A DNA stretch of 64,000 nucleotides, from NCBI RefSeq assembly GCF_014647635.1, contig NZ_BMPO01000005.1, positions 315,279 to 379,278 on the forward strand. The letters are read 5' to 3'. Each line of letters begins with the position of its first letter. The first letter of the stretch is position 1. Made by a program: the position numbers and the translations under genes. The notes beneath the pieces are model-generated. The model saw nothing but the letters and a program-made list of their open reading frames with translations, was not told the origin of the DNA and searched no databases. The DNA is from Pseudomonas matsuisoli. Lineage in GTDB: Bacteria; Pseudomonadota; Gammaproteobacteria; Pseudomonadales; Pseudomonadaceae. This document shows positions 52,919 through 61,834 of this stretch, piece after piece.

Positions 52919-54028
52919 ATGTTCAAGAGCCGCCCGATTTCTCGCCCGTCCCGCCGCAGCTTATCGGCGCTCCTGCTGACGGGCCTGCTGTTCAATACCG
53001 CTGTTTTCTCTGCACCCTCGACCTCTGACTGGTCGAGCACGCTCGATGCGAAACTTAAGAATATCGAGCAGTCCTACCCCGGAAATATTGGCGTATACGT
53101 AAAGGATCTCCAGACAGGTCAAAGCTATTCATTCAAGGCGGAAGAGCATTGGTACCTCGCCTCGATGGTAAAAGTGCCAGTGGCGATTGCCGTCATGCGT
53201 GCGGTGGAGCGTGGCGAGCTTGCCCTTGACCAGCGCCTGCCGTTGCTGTCGAGCGACTATGTTGATGGCGCTGGACAGACGAATTGGCATGGCCCGGGTG
53301 AGCGATTGACGGTGGACTGGCTCATCAGCCAGATGCTGATCAATAGCGACAACACCGCCACTGACGTCCTCATCCGCCAAATCGGCCTGGATGCGGTGAA
53401 CCACGTCGTTGCCGAGCTCGCACCTGGCAATATTGAGACCATCACCCGCCTCGCAGACGTCCGGCGCCATGTGTATAGCCATTACCATCGGGCTGCGTTC
53501 GAACTGGTTGGGCGGCAGTTCTTGACCTTACGCCAGCAATCCACTGAAACCGAGCGGCGCCAAACCCTGGCCCGCCTGCTTAAGGTCCCTGCTCAGGAAA
53601 TTGCCCAGATCAGCTACCACCAGGCGTTCGATCGCTATTACAGCGAAGGGCTCAACAGTGGCGCATTGACGGCCTACGGCCTGTTGCTGGAGCGTTTCTT
53701 TCGTGGCGAGGCGCTGCAGGCCGAGAGCACGCAATACCTGTTGAGCACGATGGGCAAGGTCGCAACCGGTAGAAAACGTCTGAGGAACGGATTACCCAAG
53801 GGCGTCGCACTGGCGCACAAGACCGGAACTCAATACGGACGCTTCTGCGATGCAGGCATCGCCCAGACCGGAGAAGGTGACATTCGCCATTCGGTGATCA
53901 TCGCAACGTGCACACGAGGGGACATGTCGATGGCGCGCTCGGAAAAAGCGATCAGTGATGTTGGACGTGCGATCGGGATGTCCGGCGTACTGTCCGCCCC
54001 CATCACGGTTGGCGAGGCAAGCCGATGA
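52919..54028 (+). CDS. Class A beta-lactamase-fold serine hydrolase (first of tandem pair)
   Basis: The 369-residue protein has a signal peptide (basic N-terminus, core LLLTGLLFNTAVFSA) and the three penicilloyl-enzyme motifs: Ser82-x-x-Lys85 (ASMVKVP), Ser143-Asp-Asn145 and Lys301-Thr-Gly-Thr. The S82-S143 distance fits class A beta-lactamases. The stretch between SDN and KTG is about 50 residues longer, and no clear omega-loop ExxLN is seen, so ordinary deacylation of beta-lactams is doubtful. It may act on peptidoglycan or small peptides/esters. It overlaps its paralogue downstream by 4 bases. Confidence 0.82.
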   Translation: MFKSRPISRPSRRSLSALLLTGLLFNTAVFSAPSTSDWSSTLDAKLKNIEQSYPGNIGVYVKDLQTGQSYSFKAEEHWYLASMVKVPVAIAVMRAVERGELALDQRLPLLSSDYVDGAGQTNWHGPGERLTVDWLISQMLINSDNTATDVLIRQIGLDAVNHVVAELAPGNIETITRLADVRRHVYSHYHRAAFELVGRQFLTLRQQSTETERRQTLARLLKVPAQEIAQISYHQAFDRYYSEGLNSGALTAYGLLLERFFRGEALQAESTQYLLSTMGKVATGRKRLRNGLPKGVALAHKTGTQYGRFCDAGIAQTGEGDIRHSVIIATCTRGDMSMARSEKAISDVGRAIGMSGVLSAPITVGEASR

Positions 54029-55107
54029 AAAGGGTCATAACGGTCAGCCTATTGACTGCGCTCCTTTTCGTCGCCGGATTTAGCTTCTACAGCGGCGACA
54101 CCAAGCACAGCAGCGCCATGCCCGCACTCGAGCAGCAGATAGCCGACTTGGACGCCCGCACACCTGGCGCACTAGGGGTGTACATCAAACACCTTGGCGA
54201 TGGCCGCACGGTGCACCATGGTGATGATCGCAGTTGGTACCTCGCCTCGACCATCAAAGTGCCCGTGGCAATCGCGACGCTGCAGGATGTGGATCGAGGC
54301 CGGCTTACCCTCGAAGATACCGTCTCGCTCGAGGAAACAGACAAGGTCGACGGCCCCGGGGAACTCGTCTGGCAGGACGCAGGCACCGAGCACGCTGTCG
54401 ACGAATTACTGAAGGACATGCTGCAAATCAGCGACAGCACCGCTACCGGCATGCTGATTCGGCGCCTGGGCGAAGACGAGTTGAATCGCCGCGTCCAGCG
54501 GGATATCGCCGGTGACGGCTTCGGCACGATCACTAGCATCCTGGGCGTTCGTTATGCGCTGTACAGCGAGTTCACGCCGCGCGCCAGGCAACTCGATAAC
54601 GAGCAGATCATCAGCATCGCATCGGTCGACTTGAGCGACAGACGCCGGGATGCCTTGGCCGACACGCTCGGGCTGTCAGCAGACGATTTTGCTATTCAGA
54701 CGCTCGAACAGGCCTACGAGAATTACTACGCCACCGGACAAAACACCGCGAAATTGGACGCCTATGGCGAGATGCTGGAAAAGCTCGTACGCGGCGAACT
54801 GCTGGAGCCAGCAACGGCAGAGCGACTCTACGGTTACATGAAACTCGACACCTATGAGGGCTATCGCCTCGAAGCCGGTTTAGATCAAAAGATCCCTTTT
54901 GCGCATAAGACCGGTACGCAGTTCGAGCGCACCTGCCATGTGGGCATCATCGACCCGCTGACACCACAAAACGCAATCGTCGTTGCCGCCTGCGTGGCCG
55001 AGACCGACGAAGATGAAGCCGCCGAAACGCTCACTGAAGTCGGCAAGCTAATAAACACCCTGGTAGCAGAGTCGCAGCCTGAAAACGACGCACAGGCTAT
55101 GCGATAG
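54025..55107 (+). CDS. Class A beta-lactamase-fold serine hydrolase (second of tandem pair)
   Basis: A 360-residue paralogue of the preceding product. It has an N-terminal signal or anchor segment (VITVSLLTALLFVAGFSFY), Ser75-x-x-Lys78 (ASTIKVP), the second motif changed to Ser136-Asp-Ser138, and Lys295-Thr-Gly-Thr. Shared landmarks are WYLAS(M/T), KVPVAIA, the tyrosine-rich AY(E)NYYATGQN region and AHKTGTQ(F/Y). As in its neighbour the omega-loop Glu is not evident. The two genes overlap by 4 bases (ATGA) and must be cotranslated. Convergent with the GH65 gene. Confidence 0.82.
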   Translation: MKRVITVSLLTALLFVAGFSFYSGDTKHSSAMPALEQQIADLDARTPGALGVYIKHLGDGRTVHHGDDRSWYLASTIKVPVAIATLQDVDRGRLTLEDTVSLEETDKVDGPGELVWQDAGTEHAVDELLKDMLQISDSTATGMLIRRLGEDELNRRVQRDIAGDGFGTITSILGVRYALYSEFTPRARQLDNEQIISIASVDLSDRRRDALADTLGLSADDFAIQTLEQAYENYYATGQNTAKLDAYGEMLEKLVRGELLEPATAERLYGYMKLDTYEGYRLEAGLDQKIPFAHKTGTQFERTCHVGIIDPLTPQNAIVVAACVAETDEDEAAETLTEVGKLINTLVAESQPENDAQAMR

Positions 55108-55127
55108 GAGAGAACCTGGGCGGGCGC

Positions 55128-57524
55128 TCAGCCCCTCCGGCAACAGACCTCGAACACCTCTCCCGGACTGAGAAAGACGGTCTGCTCCGCATGGTGCACC
55201 TCGATGGCAGTGCGGTTCTCAGATGCTGACCTTAGACGAAGTCGTGTTGCCTGCAATTCGACAGTGAGTTGCAGGCCTCGACACATGAACCCCAGCGCCA
55301 CATCGCCAAGGGCCGCTGGCGGCGCAGGAGCCAGATGTATCCCCCGTACCGTTAAATGAATGCCCAGATAATGCCGCTGCAACACGTCCAGCGAACCCGC
55401 CATGGCCCCAAGATGCACCCCCTCGCGTGTTCCTCCGTCTGATGGCGAACAGAGATCGACGTCGAGACATTGCGTAAAACACGACCAGGATGCTTCAGGA
55501 TCAGTGCGCGCAAGCGCACCTGCGCAGACCACCTGCGACAGACTGGACTCATGGGTGATACGCGCCATGTAGTAATCGATCGTCCGACGCGCGGCGTCCT
55601 CATCGACCGCGTAGCCCAAACGAAGGATCAGCGCGTTCAATTCGGGCACCGTGAACAAGTACGCCAACATCAACACGTCGGCTTGCTTGGTGAGTTGATA
55701 CCGGTCGCACGAATCACCACGTGATTCAAGTAACCAGTCGAGCCTGGGCTGACCATCCTCGAGCCAGCTCGGTTCGGGAGTCTCCAGCGTGTCGAACCCT
55801 TCGAACTGAGCGAGTACGCCATCTTCGAGTACCGGCAAGTACATGCGCCGGCTTACATCGTCCCAGCGCGTGACTTCCTCATCGGTAATGCCCAGCCTGC
55901 CCCTCAGGCCATCAGCCGAGGGCTTCGAGAGCAACGTCAGTACGTCCAATGCGCGGCACAAGGTCCACACGGCCATCACATTGGTGTACGCGTTGTTGTC
56001 CAGGCCTGGCTGAGAGGCACCTGGGTATCCGTTGTGATATTCGTCCGGGCCAATCACGCCGCGAATCACATAGCGCTGCCGGCGTTCATCGAACTGCGCG
56101 ATTGAACTCCAGAACCGTGCGACCTCGACGATAAGCTCGCCCACCTCGTCGGCCAGGAGCTTTTCATCGCCGCTCGCAAGGTAAAGCAGCCACGCGTCGA
56201 AGGCGATCGCCGAGCCGATATGCCGCTGCAGATAGGTGTGGTCCGGCATCCACCGCCCTGACAGGGGATTGCATTGATAAGGCGGCGTTTCTTCATGTCC
56301 TGTTCGGCCACTGCGCCACGGGAACATGGCACCTGAGAAACCCGCCCCCGCTGCGAGCTCACGCGCCGCAGAAAGGCGTCGATGGCGATATCGCACCAAT
56401 CCGTGTGCGATATCCGGGAGGTGGGTGACCAGAAACGGAAATGCGAAGATTTCATCCCAGAAGACCTGACCGTAATAGCCTTCCTGCCAGCCTTTGGCGG
56501 GGAAGCCGATGTCGCGCTTGGCGCTGTGCGGTGTTGCCGTTTGCAGGAGGTGAAAGACGTGCAAGCGCAGCGGCAATTCAAGCTCAGGCCGGGACATATC
56601 CAACGGCGTTGCGGCCCACAGCCCGGACCAGGCTAGTCGGTGGCGAGACAGCATTTCGTCGAAGCGGATATCCGGCAGGTGCTCCAATACCGCCCGACGT
56701 GCATCGGTATCGTACGGGGGAAGTTCGGTGTCGACCAGGGCGGCTACCGAAAGCTCGACGGCGAGTCCGCCGTCCGCAGGCCGAACGCAGGCGAACGTGA
56801 ACTGCGCGTGATCGTCAGCATGAGTAGCACTTACATGCTCTGGTGCAGGATAGACCCGCACCCGGCTCGCCATCGCTACCCGCCAACGCCGATCGTGCAA
56901 GGCTGCGCTGACTGCGGCGTCTCCCTCGCCCGCAACTTCCACCTCGATCGCCTGTAGTCGTTGCCCCTCATACGCTCGACTACGAACAAGCGCAGTGTTC
57001 GCGACGCGCGCGTCGATAGCACTTCGGACGTCCAGACGTTCAACCGCCGGGGGAATGCGTAGCGTCCAGCACAGCGATGCGCGGTTTGCCTCCGCCATAT
57101 CGACCAGCCAACGCTCACGCAGACTGATTTCATGTCCGTCGAGAAGAAACGTCATCTCGCGTTCGACGATGGCGTCGTTCAGATGCAACCGCTGCCGATA
57201 GTGCCGTCGCTCCAGGGTCTCGGTCGAAAGCCACTCGCCGCCATCCAGACGAATGCTCAAGCCGAACGGGTGAGGAAGATTCACTAACGCCGCGACGTCG
57301 GTGGTACGGCCTGCGACCAGCCGCGGCGCGTCGTCATACCAACCGGCGCGATAAAAACCCGCATAGTGCTCACTGTCTTGCCCAGGAATGCGGCCTTCCG
57401 CCGCCTCAGGTGCGCTCGGACGGCAGGAAAGGACACCGTTGCTCAACGCGAACAACGAGGTCCGCCGCCGCTCGTCATCCTTGTCGTAATGATCGAACTC
57501 GACACGCCAATCACGCTCAAGCAT
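55128..57524 (-). CDS. GH65 glycoside phosphorylase
   Basis: The 798-residue protein matches GH65 (maltose/trehalose/kojibiose phosphorylase family): an N-terminal beta-sandwich (about 1-245), a linker, and an (alpha/alpha)6 barrel. The general acid Glu495 lies in GVIGPDEYHNG, the KQADVLML motif is at 613-620 and the phosphate-binding HLGAMAGS at 704-711. Family enzymes split an alpha-glucoside with phosphate to beta-glucose-1-phosphate plus acceptor. The acceptor sugar is not predictable here. I chose the ATG at 57524, which overlaps the kinase stop by 8 bases; the frame upstream lies in that gene. No beta-phosphoglucomutase is encoded in the window. Confidence 0.88.
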   Translation of the reverse strand: MLERDWRVEFDHYDKDDERRRTSLFALSNGVLSCRPSAPEAAEGRIPGQDSEHYAGFYRAGWYDDAPRLVAGRTTDVAALVNLPHPFGLSIRLDGGEWLSTETLERRHYRQRLHLNDAIVEREMTFLLDGHEISLRERWLVDMAEANRASLCWTLRIPPAVERLDVRSAIDARVANTALVRSRAYEGQRLQAIEVEVAGEGDAAVSAALHDRRWRVAMASRVRVYPAPEHVSATHADDHAQFTFACVRPADGGLAVELSVAALVDTELPPYDTDARRAVLEHLPDIRFDEMLSRHRLAWSGLWAATPLDMSRPELELPLRLHVFHLLQTATPHSAKRDIGFPAKGWQEGYYGQVFWDEIFAFPFLVTHLPDIAHGLVRYRHRRLSAARELAAGAGFSGAMFPWRSGRTGHEETPPYQCNPLSGRWMPDHTYLQRHIGSAIAFDAWLLYLASGDEKLLADEVGELIVEVARFWSSIAQFDERRQRYVIRGVIGPDEYHNGYPGASQPGLDNNAYTNVMAVWTLCRALDVLTLLSKPSADGLRGRLGITDEEVTRWDDVSRRMYLPVLEDGVLAQFEGFDTLETPEPSWLEDGQPRLDWLLESRGDSCDRYQLTKQADVLMLAYLFTVPELNALILRLGYAVDEDAARRTIDYYMARITHESSLSQVVCAGALARTDPEASWSCFTQCLDVDLCSPSDGGTREGVHLGAMAGSLDVLQRHYLGIHLTVRGIHLAPAPPAALGDVALGFMCRGLQLTVELQATRLRLRSASENRTAIEVHHAEQTVFLSPGEVFEVCCRRG

Positions 57525-58476
57525 CCAACGTCCTCGCTCGCTCGAGAATACGAGGCACTCTGGCCAATAATTGCTCACGATCGGGATAGCCGGGCTGGGA
57601 GCCATAGACCGTCACAGCCCGATTCGCCCCCGCCACGCCCCACGCGGCTGCCTCGCGTGGGGCGTGCCCTTCGGACAAAGCAATTGCGAACAGCCCGGTA
57701 AATGCATCGCCTGCACCGGTACTGTCAACGACATCGACGCGTTCCGCAGGCAGGTGAGTCAGCGTGTCCGCAGTCGCCAATACACAACCTCCATCCCCAA
57801 GTTTCACGCACACGATATCGACGCCCCGTTCGCGCAGCGCTTTGGCGGCCGTAGCGGCTTGCTCAATGGAGGCTGCCGGCTTTCCGGACAGCCCCTCCGC
57901 TTCGTCAGGATTTGGTGTAATGGCGAGGAACGCCGGCAATAAATCATCTGCTACGCGGTCCGGGAACGAGGGATCGACGACTACCTTGATCCCTCGCGCC
58001 TGCGCCACCTCTACCGCCAAACGAACCACAGCCGCAGGCACTTCGAAATCCAGGACTAAAAACGCAGGCAATGCAGCGCGCACGATGGCCTCGCGCATCT
58101 GACCGATGGCCGCATCATCCCATTGGTCATTGGCGTTGGAAGCCAGGACGATATGCTTTTTGCCGTCCGGCGGTACCAAGATCATCGAGACGCCAGTGGC
58201 TTCACTTTTCGCGGTCGAAACGCCTTCGAGGCAGACCCCCAGATCCCGCAGTGGGGCAAATGTCTGCTCGGCTAAACCGTCATCCCCTACCCGCCCGATC
58301 AGCAAGCTGGGATGACCGAACCGCGCTGCCAGGTACGCCGTATTGCTGGCCTTACCGCCTGCGAATCGGCAGAAGTCTCTTGCCAGCAGCGTTTCCTTCG
58401 CGCCCGGTGGCTGGTCGATCCGCACCTGGAAATCCGCGTTAATGCTTCCTAACGAGATCAGCGTGGCCCGAGTCAC
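57517..58476 (-). CDS. PfkB/ribokinase-family sugar kinase
   Basis: The 319-residue protein has both PfkB signatures: GGKASNTAYLAARFG at 40-54 and the catalytic DSTGAGDAFTG with Asp257. Ribokinase-type features include SLGSINADFQV at the start and TPNPDEAEGL. The substrate is unknown. GTG at 58476 is the likely start, with AAAGAGG six bases upstream; an ATG at 58518 is less well placed. The gene overlaps the GH65 phosphorylase gene by 8 bases, so kinase and phosphorylase probably work on products of one sugar. Confidence 0.88.
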   Translation of the reverse strand: MTRATLISLGSINADFQVRIDQPPGAKETLLARDFCRFAGGKASNTAYLAARFGHPSLLIGRVGDDGLAEQTFAPLRDLGVCLEGVSTAKSEATGVSMILVPPDGKKHIVLASNANDQWDDAAIGQMREAIVRAALPAFLVLDFEVPAAVVRLAVEVAQARGIKVVVDPSFPDRVADDLLPAFLAITPNPDEAEGLSGKPAASIEQAATAAKALRERGVDIVCVKLGDGGCVLATADTLTHLPAERVDVVDSTGAGDAFTGLFAIALSEGHAPREAAAWGVAGANRAVTVYGSQPGYPDREQLLARVPRILERARTLDA

Positions 58477-58670
58477 GAAGCGCCTCTTTATCTGAATGAC
58501 GTTAGCTGAGAGACCCATGACGATCCGCTCGGGTTCGTCCGGTGACACGTGCTGTAAAGCTCTGACGGGATAAGGCGAAGAACCCTTCGCCGCGCCATCG
58601 GTCCCGCGCCGGGAACCTGACGACCCGCGTTTATTTCTATCCAGAGACAGCGCGAGCGCCGGAGACCGTG

Positions 58671-59681
58671 ATGAAACCCAGACTCAAACCCCTGAATGAA
58701 CAAGTGATCGTCATCACTGGCGCTTCGAGCGGCATCGGCTTGGCGACGGCGGAAGCGGCGGCCCGCGCAGGGGCGCGATTGGTGTTGGTGTCGCGTAACG
58801 AAACGGCCTTGGCCGAAATCGAGCACCGCCTGGACCACACCGGCGATCGCGTCATGCACATGGTCGCCGACGTGGGTAATCGAGAAGACGTCGAGCGCGT
58901 CGCCACCGAGGTCATCTATCGCTTCGGTGGCTTCGATACCTGGATCAACAATGCCGGCGTGTCCGTTTGGGGGCGCCTCGACCAGGTCAGTGACGATGAT
59001 CATTGGCGGGTGATGCAGACCAATTTCTGGGGCACGTTCTACGGCTCGACGATCGCGCTGGCGCATTTGCGCAGCAAGGGTGGCGCCATCATCAATATCG
59101 GCAGCGTCGAGTCCGAAACCCCTCTGCCCTTCCATGCCAGCTACAGCGCCAGCAAACATGCGATCAAGGCGCTGACCGATACCATGCGAGTGGAGCTGGA
59201 AAAAGTATCTGCGCCGGTGTCGGTGACACTGGTACGCCCCACTTCGACCGATACGCAGTTCATCGACCATTCGAAGAACGAGCATTCCAGCGCGCCCACG
59301 CTGGCGCCGCCCGCGTACGCACCAGAAACCGTTGCCGATGCCATTCTTCACGCCGCGCAACATTGGCAGCGGGACGTCTACATCGGCAACGCAAAGCCGC
59401 CATCCGAATTGGCCGGGCAAGTGCCTCGTGCGTTCGACTGGCTTAAAGGTAAGGTGACCGCGAATTGGACGCCCCGCAGACGCCATGACGATTATCCTAA
59501 CGGCGTCCCCCATCGGATGACCCGGCAAACTTGGCCAGGCGGCTCCACTGCCCCTAGCGGTCATCCAGATTCACTCCTGCCAACCGTATCGTTGCGCGTC
59601 AGGCAGCATCCTGTCGCGACGGCCGCGCTAGTTGCCATTGGGGTGATGGCGGCTGTCACACTGCTGCGCAGAAAACACTAA
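58671..59681 (+). CDS. Short-chain dehydrogenase/reductase with C-terminal membrane anchor
   Basis: The 336-residue protein is a classical SDR. The cofactor loop TGASSGIG is at 16-23, the NNAG motif at 93-96, and the catalytic Ser145, Tyr158 and Lys162 (YSASK) are present. Beyond the usual length it has a tail with a hydrophobic helix (about 309-328, VATAALVAIGVMAAVTLL) ended by RRKH, predicted to tie it to the membrane. The ATG at 58671 has GGAG six bases upstream. Followed after 23 bases by a DUF2238 membrane protein gene, likely one operon. Confidence 0.88.
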   Translation: MKPRLKPLNEQVIVITGASSGIGLATAEAAARAGARLVLVSRNETALAEIEHRLDHTGDRVMHMVADVGNREDVERVATEVIYRFGGFDTWINNAGVSVWGRLDQVSDDDHWRVMQTNFWGTFYGSTIALAHLRSKGGAIINIGSVESETPLPFHASYSASKHAIKALTDTMRVELEKVSAPVSVTLVRPTSTDTQFIDHSKNEHSSAPTLAPPAYAPETVADAILHAAQHWQRDVYIGNAKPPSELAGQVPRAFDWLKGKVTANWTPRRRHDDYPNGVPHRMTRQTWPGGSTAPSGHPDSLLPTVSLRVRQHPVATAALVAIGVMAAVTLLRRKH

Positions 59682-59704
59682 AAGCAGACCATCAAGGCGG
59701 TTTA

Positions 59705-60442
59705 ATGCTCCGCAGGATTTTGCTCGTTTCATTCGCTCTGATCGTAGCGACTGCACTGCTGATTTCAGCATTTAACCCCATGGACCGGACCACGTGGCTC
59801 TTGGAAGTGAGCCCGTTGATCGCGCTGTTTCCCGCGCTCATCTACCTTCATTGGCGTTTCCCGTTTAGCACGTTCGCCTACCTGCTGCTCACCGTGATGG
59901 GTGTAGGGCTCTCGATAGGCGCGCATTATGGCTTTGCCCACGTTCCCGCAGGCTTTTGGCTACAGGACGCGCTCGAGCTCGACCGTAATCCGTACGACCG
60001 TATCGGTCATGTATTGCAAGGCATCGTACCCGCCATCCTGGCGCGGGAATGGCTGATCCGCCACGAGCGCGTGCGGGGCAGAAAATTGCTACCGCTGCTC
60101 TGCGTCGCGGTAGCGATGAGCGTCAGCGCAGTCTACGAACTCGCCGAATGGGTTGCCGCGTTGGCCCTTGGTCAAGGTGCTGAGGAATTTCTTGGCATGC
60201 AAGGTGACGAATGGGATACCCAGGCGGACATGGCCTGCGCATTGTTCGGCGCACTCATCGCAATGACGGTGCTCGTGCCCTTGCATGACAAAAGCATGAT
60301 CGCCGCCCGAAATGGCGCAGATCGAACAGATCGTAAATCACGGCGAGCACCGCCTGCCGTGGGCCACGCAACCACTCTGCCCACTACGCCGGAAAGGCTC
60401 GTCGGCAGCTCATTCAAGTCCCATGACAGAGACCCGCAATGA
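59705..60442 (+). CDS. DUF2238 (YjdF-like) inner membrane protein
   Basis: A 245-residue membrane protein with about six helices from ILLVSFALIVATALLISAF to GALIAMTVLVPL. It contains DUF2238 landmarks: PYDRIGHVLQGIVPAILARE, VYELAEW and GDEWDTQADM. Function unknown. The last 50 residues are hydrophilic and cytoplasmic. It overlaps the next gene by 4 bases. Confidence 0.85.
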   Translation: MLRRILLVSFALIVATALLISAFNPMDRTTWLLEVSPLIALFPALIYLHWRFPFSTFAYLLLTVMGVGLSIGAHYGFAHVPAGFWLQDALELDRNPYDRIGHVLQGIVPAILAREWLIRHERVRGRKLLPLLCVAVAMSVSAVYELAEWVAALALGQGAEEFLGMQGDEWDTQADMACALFGALIAMTVLVPLHDKSMIAARNGADRTDRKSRRAPPAVGHATTLPTTPERLVGSSFKSHDRDPQ

Positions 60443-61038
60443 AAACGAATACCCAGACACTTCGCGCTTTCGGCCTTGCCAGCCTCGTTACGCTGGCCAC
60501 CGCGTCCAGCGCATTTGCACAAACGCCCCCACCGGGCGGCGCGGCGGGAAATCCTGGTCAGGGCAACAATCCCAATATCCAGCAGGAGACGCACGGCGAA
60601 TGGCAGGTCCGTTGCGGCAATGTTCCCACCGGTCCCGCCAGCGAGGGCAAGCCTGCGCCACAGCGCAAGATGTGCGTCATGTCCCAGGAACAAACGGACG
60701 ATAAATCCAAGCAGCGCGTCATGGCGGTCGAGATGATTCCCGATGGCCAGGAAATACAGGCCACCTTCATCCTTCCGTTCGGGCTGTCCTTGCAAAAAGG
60801 CGTCAACCTTCAGGTCGACAACGGCACCGCCAGCGGCGCACTCCCCTTCCGGACCTGCCTACCGATCGGCTGCATCCTGCCGATCCGTTTCGATCAAAAA
60901 CTCGCCGCCGACCTACGCAAAGGCAGCAAGCTGAATGTGACCGTCACGACTGACCGCGGCGAGGAAGTGAAGCTGGCGTTCTCACTGAGCGGGTTCACCA
61001 AGGCGATTGGGCGGGCAGGGGAAATGGCGAAGGGGTAA
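60439..61038 (+). CDS. Invasion-associated locus B (IalB)-like periplasmic protein
   Basis: The 199-residue product has a signal peptide ending SSAFA-Q, a Pro/Gly/Asn-rich linker and an IalB-type domain with HGEWQVRCG, the paired-cysteine CLPIGCILPI and LAFSLSGFTKAI. IalB proteins were named in Bartonella, but relatives are common in free-living proteobacteria with unknown roles. The start overlaps the DUF2238 gene by 4 bases, placing it in an SDR–DUF2238–IalB operon. Confidence 0.85.
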   Translation: MKTNTQTLRAFGLASLVTLATASSAFAQTPPPGGAAGNPGQGNNPNIQQETHGEWQVRCGNVPTGPASEGKPAPQRKMCVMSQEQTDDKSKQRVMAVEMIPDGQEIQATFILPFGLSLQKGVNLQVDNGTASGALPFRTCLPIGCILPIRFDQKLAADLRKGSKLNVTVTTDRGEEVKLAFSLSGFTKAIGRAGEMAKG

Positions 61039-61195
61039 CGCGGACTGCGTTTTCGATCTACCGCATACGCTGCTAACGACGTGGCTGCCATCCGGAGTGC
61101 CGGCTGGCAGTCACAGCCCATATCAGGCTAGATGGCCCGCCGTATCCGGGTACAGGCCTTCCTACCTCGTAAACCTATGCCTTGAGGGCCCGCGA

Positions 61196-61834
61196 CTACC
61201 AAGATCCGTACGGAATTCCATGCTTCTCTATATAGGTTTTAGACTCAGGTTCTAGATCCGGCCAAGCATAACGGCCACCCGTTTGCCCCAGAGACGGTCC
61301 CCGCTTTTCAATCTTCGCTTCAACACGCTCGATTTCTATGGGTTCCAGACAAGGGCCACCGACCCACGCCTTAGCTATCCCGCCTGGAGCCATACCGATA
61401 GAAATAGTTTCTCGATAAAGATTATCGACGTACTTCCCATCCCAATTACAGAAGGCACGGTGTGGTTTAACCATTTCATCACGTACCCATTGTGGAATAT
61501 CGATGCGTGCATAGTAGGTCTGAGGTTCAACTAGGGACTGCCAGCGCACAAAGATAATTTCGGGGAGATCGACGTTACTGATAGGTTTGGTTGCTCCGCC
61601 CCCACGCCCACCATTCCATCCGACAGTCCTACTGTAGGACGGAATGCCTCCGTGTACACGCTCGAACGCTAGTCCTCGCTTGTCTATTACATCGACCCCC
61701 TCTATCCACACCTCCATAAAACGAGGGGCAATTAGCCCTATTTGCCAGGTGCCATAAGGTAATTTTGACCGAGTTTCCCCACCAGCACAGGCTGTTAAAA
61801 TAAAGACCATAAAGCCCATCAGAATAGTTTTCAT
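61196..61834 (-). CDS. DUF2931 lipoprotein, candidate T6SS lipase immunity protein
   Basis: The 212-residue protein has a lipoprotein signal with lipobox ILTA-Cys16. A DUF2931-type domain follows with LPYGTWQIGLIAPRF, LPEIIFVRWQSLVEPQTYYA and IGMAPGGIAKAWVGGPC. DUF2931 lipoproteins are often found beside T6SS lipase effectors and protect the periplasm. It overlaps the end of the VgrG–lipase gene by 4 bases and its DNA is AT-richer than the window average. Immunity is inferred from neighbour, family and location signal. Confidence 0.78.
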   Translation of the reverse strand: MKTILMGFMVFILTACAGGETRSKLPYGTWQIGLIAPRFMEVWIEGVDVIDKRGLAFERVHGGIPSYSRTVGWNGGRGGGATKPISNVDLPEIIFVRWQSLVEPQTYYARIDIPQWVRDEMVKPHRAFCNWDGKYVDNLYRETISIGMAPGGIAKAWVGGPCLEPIEIERVEAKIEKRGPSLGQTGGRYAWPDLEPESKTYIEKHGIPYGSW

